DNA from: Comamonadaceae bacterium | Lineage (GTDB): Bacteria > Pseudomonadota > Gammaproteobacteria > Burkholderiales > Burkholderiaceae_C | NCBI GenBank assembly: GCA_947452785.1 | Contig: CANGDZ010000005.1 | Location: 1 to 64,000, forward strand | Length of the DNA: 64,000 nucleotides | Direction of reading: 5' to 3' | Shown: piece by piece, positions 48,385 through 55,510 of the stretch | How the letters are laid out: each line of letters opens with the position of its first letter | How positions within the stretch are numbered: the stretch's first letter is position 1 | Made by a program: the position numbers and the translations under genes | The notes under the pieces: model-generated | Databases searched by the model: none | What the model saw: only the letters and a program-made list of their open reading frames with translations | What the model was told of the DNA's origin: nothing

Positions 48385-49431
48385 TCAAGGACCCGGCGCC
48401 AGCAGCACGGTGCGAAAGCCCAAATGACTGGTGCCCAGGTCTTCCTCTTGCGGTTGGCGTGAGCCCGAGCGGTAGCGCATGCAGTAGTCAGGTGAGCATA
48501 AAAAAGAGCCCCCTTTGATGACGCGCTGCCGGGCGCTCGCGTTGCGAATCAGGGTTGAGTCGGGGCTGTTCTCTGCCTTGGGGCTTGCCACGGCACTGTG
48601 ATCTGGGGTGTACAGGTCGCGAGTCATCTCCCAGACATTGCCCATCATGTCGTACAAGCCCCAGGCATTTGGGGTGTAGCAGCCCACCGGGGCTAGGCCG
48701 ACAAAGCCATCATCAGCGGAGTTGAGCACTGGAAACACCCCTTGCCAGGTGTTGGCACCATGCGGTTGGTCGTGGTCTTTGGCGGCTTTGACCTCGCCGG
48801 CGCGCGCGGCCCATTCCCACTGGCTTTCGGTGGGCAGGCTGCGCCCTTTCCAGGTGGCATAGGCCAATGCGTCTTCGTAGGTCACGGTGACCACGGGGAA
48901 GTGACCGCGCCCCTGGATGTCGGTGCTGGGCCCGCCAGGGTGGCGCCACTGAGCGCCGGCCACATACTGCCACCATTGCTGTAAGTCGTTGCGGTTGTGC
49001 AGCTTAGTGGGCATGGCAAACACCACGGCGCCGGGTGCGCGCAACTCAGGGGCTAAATTGGGTTGTTGTTGGGCATCCCAAGCCCGCTCGGCCACAGTCA
49101 CATAGCCCGTGGCCTGAACGAAGGCGGCAAACTCATCATTGCGCACTTCGGTGCGGTCCATCCAAAAGCCGTCCACGCGGGTGGGGCGAATGGGGCCTTC
49201 TTCGGGGTACTTTGTGTCACCCATGTCAAATTGGCCCGCAGGCACCCACACCATGCCGGGGTAGCGCGCGCTGGGGTCGATCGCAGGGATTGAACATGCA
49301 GGCACCGCGGCAGCCGTGCCGGTGCTTGGCTTCGTGGGGTGTGTTGCACGCCAACCCCAATTACTGAAAGCAACAAGTGCCAGCAGTGCAATCAGCCAAA
49401 GAATACGAGCACGAGGCCTGGTCATGGGCAA
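48385..49431 (-). CDS. formylglycine-generating enzyme (SUMF1/FGE) family, N-terminal TM
   Basis: MVWVPAGQFDMGDTKYPEEGPIRPTRVDGFWMDRTEVRNDEFAAFVQATGY; C-terminal KGGSFLCSPDYCMRYRSGSRQPQEEDLGTSHLGFRTV has the Cys-x4-Cys pair of aerobic FGE; N-terminal ILWLIALLALVAFSNWGW. Confidence 0.9.
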   Translation of the reverse strand: MPMTRPRARILWLIALLALVAFSNWGWRATHPTKPSTGTAAAVPACSIPAIDPSARYPGMVWVPAGQFDMGDTKYPEEGPIRPTRVDGFWMDRTEVRNDEFAAFVQATGYVTVAERAWDAQQQPNLAPELRAPGAVVFAMPTKLHNRNDLQQWWQYVAGAQWRHPGGPSTDIQGRGHFPVVTVTYEDALAYATWKGRSLPTESQWEWAARAGEVKAAKDHDQPHGANTWQGVFPVLNSADDGFVGLAPVGCYTPNAWGLYDMMGNVWEMTRDLYTPDHSAVASPKAENSPDSTLIRNASARQRVIKGGSFLCSPDYCMRYRSGSRQPQEEDLGTSHLGFRTVLLAPGP

Positions 49432-49483
49432 CAGAGTTCAAACAAAAGAGACGGCCATCTTAAGTGCTGGCTGGCCCCGGACA

Positions 49484-50104
49484 TCAAGCGAAGAACTGTG
49501 TCGTTCCCCAAGCCAACAACGCGCAAACGACGGCCATGTCAAATCGTGCACTGAACCCGCTGACCAAGGGACGAACGGGAAACACCTGGGTCAGCTCAAT
49601 GGCCGCCCATTTGTGCACAGAGATGCCTTGTCCTTCAATGTCGATGGCGAAGTTTAAAAAATCTCTGCGACTGCGGTAACGCACCATGGCCACATAATTC
49701 CATTCCGGTGCGTTGGCATCATTGACAAATTGCCCTGTTTTGCGCGCGATGAAGATCGGCAGACTGGCCCGTTTGAGCAGGGGCCAAATGATGGCCTTGC
49801 CATAACGCTGGTCTGCCTCACGCGGGTCTGGGCCAAAGCCCGAGTTTTCAGGGTACAGCGCCTGCTTGCGGTAAAGCACCGCATTGGACATGATGAATTC
49901 GCGGCCATCGTCTTGTGCCAAGAATTGCTCGACTTCATGCAAGTGAGCCAAGCTGAGCGGCCCAGACATCACGGAGCGAAGTTGTTGAATGCCTTGTGCC
50001 GTTTCTTGCGAGGTCAAGGGTTTGCCGCGACCGCCCCACCACAACAGAAATAACAAGTAGATCGCAGCCCAGGCTGTGAGGATGATTTGGTTTGTGCTGC
50101 TCAT
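49484..50104 (-). CDS. uncharacterised membrane-anchored protein
   Basis: MSSTNQIILTAWAAIYLLFLLWWGGRGK...RKTGQFVNDANAPEWNYVAMVRYRSRRDFLNFAIDIEGQGISVHKWAAIELTQVFPV. Confidence 0.7.
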   Translation of the reverse strand: MSSTNQIILTAWAAIYLLFLLWWGGRGKPLTSQETAQGIQQLRSVMSGPLSLAHLHEVEQFLAQDDGREFIMSNAVLYRKQALYPENSGFGPDPREADQRYGKAIIWPLLKRASLPIFIARKTGQFVNDANAPEWNYVAMVRYRSRRDFLNFAIDIEGQGISVHKWAAIELTQVFPVRPLVSGFSARFDMAVVCALLAWGTTQFFA

Positions 50105-50109
50105 CAGGT

Positions 50110-50934
50110 TCAGGCGGGTTGGCCGACCACGGTAAATTGGGCCGTGTTGTCGTGGAGCCAGGCTTGCGACAGGCTGGCCTCGTGTTGGGAGGGGTGAAAA
50201 TCTTCGCGTAAATAATCGCGCCACAGCGCTGTATTACTGCGTAACAAGCCGTCTTTGGCGAACAACAGGCGCGCAGCACTGCGCCAGGTTTGCAGGTGAA
50301 ACAGGCTGCCGTCGTGCCACAGGTTGCGCACGGTTTGACGCAGGATGTCGGATAAGAAGATGACCGTGACGAAGCGGAACACTTTCAAGCGCCGCTCGTG
50401 GTCGCCGCCCAAGGCTTGGTACAGGTCAAAGGCGGTGCAGCGGTGCTCAGCCTCTTCGGCGCTGTGCCATAGCCACAGGGTTTGCAAGCGGGGTTCAGCG
50501 CCTGCCAGGGCCTCAGGGTGGTGCAGCATCCAGTCGGCAAACACGGCGGTGAAGTGCTCGGTGGCCGCTGTCACAGCCAGGTGCATGCGCACATTGAGGT
50601 GTGCTTGCTTTTGAATGCGCTCGATAGCGCGTGCGGCAAAGCGGTTGTCAAACCCCATGTTGCTCAGGTGTTTGTTGAACAGTTCGTGGATGCGGCGGTG
50701 CGTGGCCTCTTGGCCAATAAAGCCTTTGACCTCGGCGGCCATTTGCGCTTGTTGCTCTGCAGGCAATTTTTTCAGCCCTTCGCGCACCGAGTCGATGAAA
50801 AACTGCTCACCCACCGGAAAGCTCATGGACAAGGCGCTGAAAAATGCCGAGCGAAAAGCATCACCGCCATTCCAGCGGGCGGCAAAAGGGGTTTCCAAAT
50901 CAATCAACAAGCGTCTGACTACGAGATCGGTCAT
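50110..50934 (-). CDS. metal-dependent hydrolase (PF10118-like)
   Basis: FPVGEQFFIDSVRE...FIGQEATHRRIHELFNKH...LWHSAEEAEHRCTAFDLYQAL. Confidence 0.8.
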   Translation of the reverse strand: MTDLVVRRLLIDLETPFAARWNGGDAFRSAFFSALSMSFPVGEQFFIDSVREGLKKLPAEQQAQMAAEVKGFIGQEATHRRIHELFNKHLSNMGFDNRFAARAIERIQKQAHLNVRMHLAVTAATEHFTAVFADWMLHHPEALAGAEPRLQTLWLWHSAEEAEHRCTAFDLYQALGGDHERRLKVFRFVTVIFLSDILRQTVRNLWHDGSLFHLQTWRSAARLLFAKDGLLRSNTALWRDYLREDFHPSQHEASLSQAWLHDNTAQFTVVGQPA

Positions 50935-50977
50935 GGTCGTTTACAAAAAATAGGGAAGGGAAGAATCAAATGATTCC

Positions 50978-51001
50978 GTTCAATACACAAGTGTACTGTT
51001 G
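50978..51001. promoter_or_regulatory. palindromic operator copy 3 (CAATACACAAGTGTACTGTT)
   Basis: Same core as copies 1 and 2, in the divergent intergenic region between the metal-dependent hydrolase and the esterase. Confidence 0.65.
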
Positions 51002-51063
51002 CTTGCCAAGATTGTCCAGAGGGGTATCCTTTAGGCTTTTCAACTGCAGGGTCAAGTGTCCCC

Positions 51064-51969
51064 ATGAGCATTCAAGCCTTTTTCACTCGTTGGTATTTTC
51101 GCACCCAGTTCAAGCCAAAACCGGGTATCCACATCAGCGTTGAAGAGGCGCGGCAGGGCATGGCGCGCATGAGCCGCTGGCAGATGCCGCTGCCCGAAGG
51201 GGTTCATTTGAAATCGCTGCCCGCCGATGCCGCTGCAGGATTGTGTCCGGCGGAGTGGTTGTCGGTGGACGTGCCGCAGCGCACGGTGCTGTATTTTCAC
51301 GGCGGTGGTTATTTTTCTTGCGGCTTGGACACGCACCGACCGGTGGTGGCGTCTCTCAGCCGCAGGGCCCAGGCCCGGGTGCTGTCGGTAGACTATCGAC
51401 TGGCGCCCGAGCACGCCTGCCCCGCCGCGGTGGACGACGCTTTGGCCTGGTACCGTGAGTTGCTGAGCGACACGCCCGCAGAGCAAATCGTGATGGCCGG
51501 TGACTCGGCCGGGGGTGGCTTGGTACTGGCCTGCTTGCAAGCCGCCTTGCAGCAGGGTTTACCCATGCCTGCCGGCGCGGTGCTTTTTTCACCTTGGGTG
51601 GATCTGGCCGCGACCGGTGAGTCGATTCACACCCAGGCCCATACCGATGTGATGTTCAACCCCGAAAACCTGGCCGATGCAGCCCAGTGGTATTTGGCCG
51701 GACGCAGCCCGAGTGACCCGGTGGCGTCCCCCTTGTTTGGCCATATGGCGGGCCTGCCGCCTTTGCTGATCTTTGCCAGCCGCAGTGAAATTCTGTTGTC
51801 AGATGCTACCCGTTTGCACGACAAGGCCGTGGCGTCGGGCGTGGCATCGCAATTGGTGTTGCAGTCCAACATGCCGCATGTCTGGCCCATCATGGTCATG
51901 CTGCCTGAGGCCAAAGCCAGTTTGCGGCAAGTGGCGGCCTTCATGAGCGAACGGGTGCCGGGCCTGTAA
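51064..51969 (+). CDS. HSL-family alpha/beta hydrolase (esterase/lipase)
   Basis: YFHGGGYFSCGLDTHRP; VMAGDSAGGGLVLA; LPPLLIFASRSEILLSDATRL. Confidence 0.9.
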   Translation: MSIQAFFTRWYFRTQFKPKPGIHISVEEARQGMARMSRWQMPLPEGVHLKSLPADAAAGLCPAEWLSVDVPQRTVLYFHGGGYFSCGLDTHRPVVASLSRRAQARVLSVDYRLAPEHACPAAVDDALAWYRELLSDTPAEQIVMAGDSAGGGLVLACLQAALQQGLPMPAGAVLFSPWVDLAATGESIHTQAHTDVMFNPENLADAAQWYLAGRSPSDPVASPLFGHMAGLPPLLIFASRSEILLSDATRLHDKAVASGVASQLVLQSNMPHVWPIMVMLPEAKASLRQVAAFMSERVPGL

Positions 51970-51978
51970 AAGCCGGGT

Positions 51979-53025
51979 TCAGCTTAGCAAAGCTTGGGCA
52001 AATTCGCGCGCGTTGAAGGTTTCCAGATCGGCGAGTTGCTCACCCACGCCGATGAAATAAACCGGGATCGGCTTTTCGCGCGCAATCGCGCACAACACGC
52101 CGCCTTTGGCCGTGCCGTCCAGCTTGGTCACGATCAAACCGGTGAGGTGCAAAGTCTCGTCAAAGGCTTTGACCTGCATCAGCGCGTTTTGCCCGGTATT
52201 GCCGTCGATCACCAACAGCACTTCGTGCGGCGCGGTGGCATCGGCCTTTTGCACCACGCGTTTGATTTTGCTCAGCTCTTGCATCAAATGGGTCTGTGTC
52301 GGCAAACGACCGGCGGTGTCGACCAGCACCACATCACGCCCCCGCGCTTTGCCGGCGCTCACCGCATCAAAGCTCACTGCGGCCGGATCGCCGCCGGCTT
52401 GGCTGATGATCTCGACCGTGTTGCGATCGGCCCACACGGCCAATTGTTCACGCGCTGCGGCACGAAAGGTGTCGGCTGCCGCCAGCAACACACTGGCGCC
52501 GCTGTCGGCCAGGTGTTTGGTGAGCTTGCCAATCGAGGTGGTTTTGCCAGCGCCATTGACCCCGGCGACCATGATCACGGTGGGTTGATGCTCGCCAATT
52601 GACAAGGTTTTTTGCAAAGGCGTAAGCAAGTCGGTGATGCATTCGATCAACAGACCTTTGACGGCTTGCGGTTCGGTGGTTTTACTGTCTTTGACCCGGC
52701 GCTTGAGGTCTTGCAGCAAATGTTCCGTGGCCTTGACGCCCGTGTCGGCCAGCAACAGGGCGGTTTCCAGCTCTTCATACAGGTGATCATCGATCTGCGT
52801 GCCGGTGAACACCGTGGCGATGCTGGAGCCGGTTTTGCGCAAGCCCGCTTTGAGCTTGTCGAGCCAACCTTGCCTTGGCGCGGGCAGGGCTACCTCGGCC
52901 AAGACGCTGTCGGCTAAGGCTTGGGCTTGCGGGAGCGCTGTGGCTGTTGCTACAGGTGCCGCGACCGGTGCGGGTGAGGCATCGGCGGCGGGTGTGGGAG
53001 ATTTTTTGCGGAAAAAACTGAACAT
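51979..53025 (-). CDS. ftsY: signal recognition particle receptor FtsY
   Basis: MVAGVNGAGKTTSIGKLTKHL; DTFRAAAREQL; VDTAGRLPTQTHLMQEL; TKLDGTAKGG. Confidence 0.96.
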   Translation of the reverse strand: MFSFFRKKSPTPAADASPAPVAAPVATATALPQAQALADSVLAEVALPAPRQGWLDKLKAGLRKTGSSIATVFTGTQIDDHLYEELETALLLADTGVKATEHLLQDLKRRVKDSKTTEPQAVKGLLIECITDLLTPLQKTLSIGEHQPTVIMVAGVNGAGKTTSIGKLTKHLADSGASVLLAAADTFRAAAREQLAVWADRNTVEIISQAGGDPAAVSFDAVSAGKARGRDVVLVDTAGRLPTQTHLMQELSKIKRVVQKADATAPHEVLLVIDGNTGQNALMQVKAFDETLHLTGLIVTKLDGTAKGGVLCAIAREKPIPVYFIGVGEQLADLETFNAREFAQALLS

Positions 53026-53084
53026 GGGCTCGTTTCTGAATTCGCTCCCATTCTATGAAATCGGCGGGCTGCCTTTGGCCAGAC

Positions 53085-53624
53085 TCACATGTGCGCAATC
53101 GGCAGTCGAATATGGTGCATATGCAATGACAAACCCAAGGCGGCCATGTGGTTGCTGTTGCGGCTCAAAATCATTTCCGCCAAAGGCAAAAATTGCTGCT
53201 CTTCTTGCGCAGCATGCTGGATGTAGCGCTCCACAAAGGCGTTCAGATGGGCCGCATCCACGTTGCAGTCTTGCCCCTTGGCCGCTTTTTTCAATTCGGG
53301 CTCTAAACCGTGCCAAAGTTTTTCAAGGCTGCGGTGACCCGCCACCAAGCCGTCGACCAACGCGTCGATATGCAGACGTTCTTCACCTTTCTGGGCGCTG
53401 GCTTGCACCGCAGGAAAGAGGTCCTTCTCCTCCTCTTGGTGGTGTTTGAACATGACGTCCTGAAAAAACGTCAGGGACTGCTGCGCCGTTTTGCGAGCCA
53501 ATGTCACCGGCGCTAATAACGCGGGCAGGTCTGCCAAGCGAAGCAGTTGCGACAAAATGCCCTCATGGCAATGGGAGAAGTTGGTCAGTGGGGCATCGGT
53601 GTCGACGGAGGTCATGGGTGTCAT
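53085..53624 (-). CDS. hemerythrin HHE-domain protein
   Basis: FSHCHEGILSQL; FFQDVMFKHHQEEEKDLFP; HLNAFVERYIQHAAQEEQQFLPLAE. Confidence 0.85.
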   Translation of the reverse strand: MTPMTSVDTDAPLTNFSHCHEGILSQLLRLADLPALLAPVTLARKTAQQSLTFFQDVMFKHHQEEEKDLFPAVQASAQKGEERLHIDALVDGLVAGHRSLEKLWHGLEPELKKAAKGQDCNVDAAHLNAFVERYIQHAAQEEQQFLPLAEMILSRNSNHMAALGLSLHMHHIRLPIAHM

Positions 53625-53690
53625 CCTTGGAAAAATTCATTTCAATGTAGGAGACAGCGGATAGCCTGCCAAGCGGCGCTTCCCACTTCA

Positions 53691-53707
53691 TTGATGTAGA
53701 TCATCAA
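53691..53707. promoter_or_regulatory. FNR/ANR/DNR-like palindrome upstream of the hemerythrin gene
   Basis: TTGATGTAGATCATCAA; reverse strand ATGAT-CTAC-ATCAA is 9/10 to TTGATN4ATCAA, 67 bp upstream of the start. Confidence 0.5.
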
Positions 53708-53862
53708 TTCATACGCGAAGCCGACAGCGCCGTTTCTTCGCCACCGATACATGGCGTTACACCTGGCCCGTGAAGCCTGTCATCAAGCCGATCACACGAC
53801 ACGTTGAAGTTACAAGTTCAACGCAGTGTTGGGCTCACAACTGAAGTCAACGGAGTATTTTC

Positions 53863-54105
53863 ATGAACAAATTGCTTGCCACATTGATCGCTGGATTCTT
53901 TGCTATCGGCGCCTTTGCCCAGACTCCTGCTGCTGCCACACCTGCTGCGCCAGTTGCAGCCAAGACTGAAGCCAAGGCCGAAGTGAAAAAGACCAAAGAA
54001 GAGAAAAAAGCAGAACATAAGGTGCACAAAGCCGAGAAGAAAGCTGAGATGAAAGCCGAAGCCAAGGCCGCGCCTGCCGCTGACAAAGTGCCTGCCGCCA
54101 AATAA
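53863..54105 (+). CDS. secreted Ala/Lys/Glu-rich small protein
   Basis: Signal peptide MNKLLATLIAGFFAIGAFAQ then AK-rich tail (KTEAKAEVKKTKEEKKAEHKVHKAEKKAEMKAEAKAAPA). Confidence 0.75.
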   Translation: MNKLLATLIAGFFAIGAFAQTPAAATPAAPVAAKTEAKAEVKKTKEEKKAEHKVHKAEKKAEMKAEAKAAPAADKVPAAK

Positions 54106-54165
54106 AAGCGCCCAGACAAAAGCGTCCGAACAAAAGCGCAATGGGGTATTCGAGCCCCACCCTTG

Positions 54166-54190
54166 AGGCCAGCATCTGCTGGCCTTTTTT
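54166..54190 (+). terminator. Rho-independent terminator
   Basis: AGGCCAGCATCTGCTGGCCTTTTTT. Confidence 0.7.
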
Positions 54191-54246
54191 CTGTTCCAGC
54201 GGACCTGCGGCGCAAAGGACGGCAGGGCTTGCGTACACTTGGCGCT

Positions 54247-54882
54247 ATGCGACCTCGATCTTCTCAAGCCCAAGCCCCCAAACGCCCTCAGCCCTCCAAG
54301 GGCGCCCCGTCCTCTGTGATCGGTCATCCTGCACACGAAATCCGCATCATTGGCGGCTTGTGGAAACGCAGCAAACTCAAGGTGCTGGACAAGCCGGGCC
54401 TGCGGCCCACCCCCGACCGTGTGCGCGAAACGCTGTTCAATTGGCTGGGTCAAGACTTGACCGGCTGGCAATGTGTGGACGCTTTTGCGGGCACCGGCGT
54501 GCTCGGCTTTGAGGCCGCGTCCCGGGGCGCCCAGCAGGTGTTGATGTGGGAGCAAGACGCTGCCTTGGTGGCGCAATTGACCGACAGCAAAGTGCGCCTC
54601 AAGGCCGCCATGGTGCAGGTGCAACGCGGTGACGCGGTGAACGGCTTGCAACATGCAGCCCCCGGCAGCGTGAACTTGGTGTTTTTAGATCCGCCTTTTG
54701 AAGGCGAATTGTTTGCCCCCGCTTTGCAAGCCGCTGCTCAGGCCGTGGCCCCGGGGGGCTGGGTCTACCTGGAAGCGCCTGTGCGTTGGACCGACGAGCA
54801 ACTCGCACCCTGGTTCTTGAAAGTCCAGCGCCACCTCAAAGCCGGTGCCGTGCATGCGCATTTGCTGCAAAAAATGGTCTGA
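54247..54882 (+). CDS. rsmD: 16S rRNA (guanine(966)-N(2))-methyltransferase
   Basis: IRIIGGLWKRSKLKV...LRPTPDRVRETLFNWLGQDL; CVDAFAGTGVLGFEAASRGA; VFLDPPFEGEL. Confidence 0.94.
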   Translation: MRPRSSQAQAPKRPQPSKGAPSSVIGHPAHEIRIIGGLWKRSKLKVLDKPGLRPTPDRVRETLFNWLGQDLTGWQCVDAFAGTGVLGFEAASRGAQQVLMWEQDAALVAQLTDSKVRLKAAMVQVQRGDAVNGLQHAAPGSVNLVFLDPPFEGELFAPALQAAAQAVAPGGWVYLEAPVRWTDEQLAPWFLKVQRHLKAGAVHAHLLQKMV

Positions 54883-54940
54883 GCTGGACGAATGCACCGT
54901 CCGATAAACTGACGCCACTTTATTCTTGGAGACCCTGCCC

Positions 54941-55444
54941 ATGAGCCGCTCTGTGATCGCTGTTTACTCTGGCACGTTCGACCCCTTGACCTTGGGACAC
55001 GAAGACGTGGTGCGCCGTGCGGCGCAACTTTTTGACCAGGTGGTGATTGCGGTGGCCGTGGCGCACCATAAAAAAACTCTTTTCAGTCTGGACGAACGCC
55101 TGGCCATGGCGCAAGAAGTGGCCGGTAGCCTGCCCAGCGTGAGGGTGCTGCCCTTTACGGGTTTGCTGCGCGACTTTGTGGTGGCCCAAAATGCGCGCGC
55201 TATTGTGCGCGGCATTCGTTCGGTCACCGACTACGACTACGAAACCCAAATGGCCGGCATGAACCGCTATTTGGCCCCGGACGTGGACACGGTCTTTTTA
55301 AACACCAGCGCGCAGTACCAGCACATCAGCAGCACCTTGGTGCGAGAAATCGCCACCCTGGGCGGCGACGTGTCGGGCTTGGTGTCGGCACCGGTGCTCA
55401 AGGCTTTGAAAGACAAGCTCTCAGTGCGCCCGCCCGCAGCCTGA
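54941..55444 (+). CDS. coaD: phosphopantetheine adenylyltransferase
   Basis: AVYSGTFDPLTLGHEDVVRRAAQLFDQVVIAVA; GIRSVTDYDYETQMAGMN; ISSTLVREIATLGGDVSGLV. Confidence 0.96.
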   Translation: MSRSVIAVYSGTFDPLTLGHEDVVRRAAQLFDQVVIAVAVAHHKKTLFSLDERLAMAQEVAGSLPSVRVLPFTGLLRDFVVAQNARAIVRGIRSVTDYDYETQMAGMNRYLAPDVDTVFLNTSAQYQHISSTLVREIATLGGDVSGLVSAPVLKALKDKLSVRPPAA

Positions 55445-55510
55445 AACCCATAGGCGCTGACATGCAATGGGGCGTCAGCCAGCCAGCGTTGGGTATCCAG
55501 CGTCTCCACA

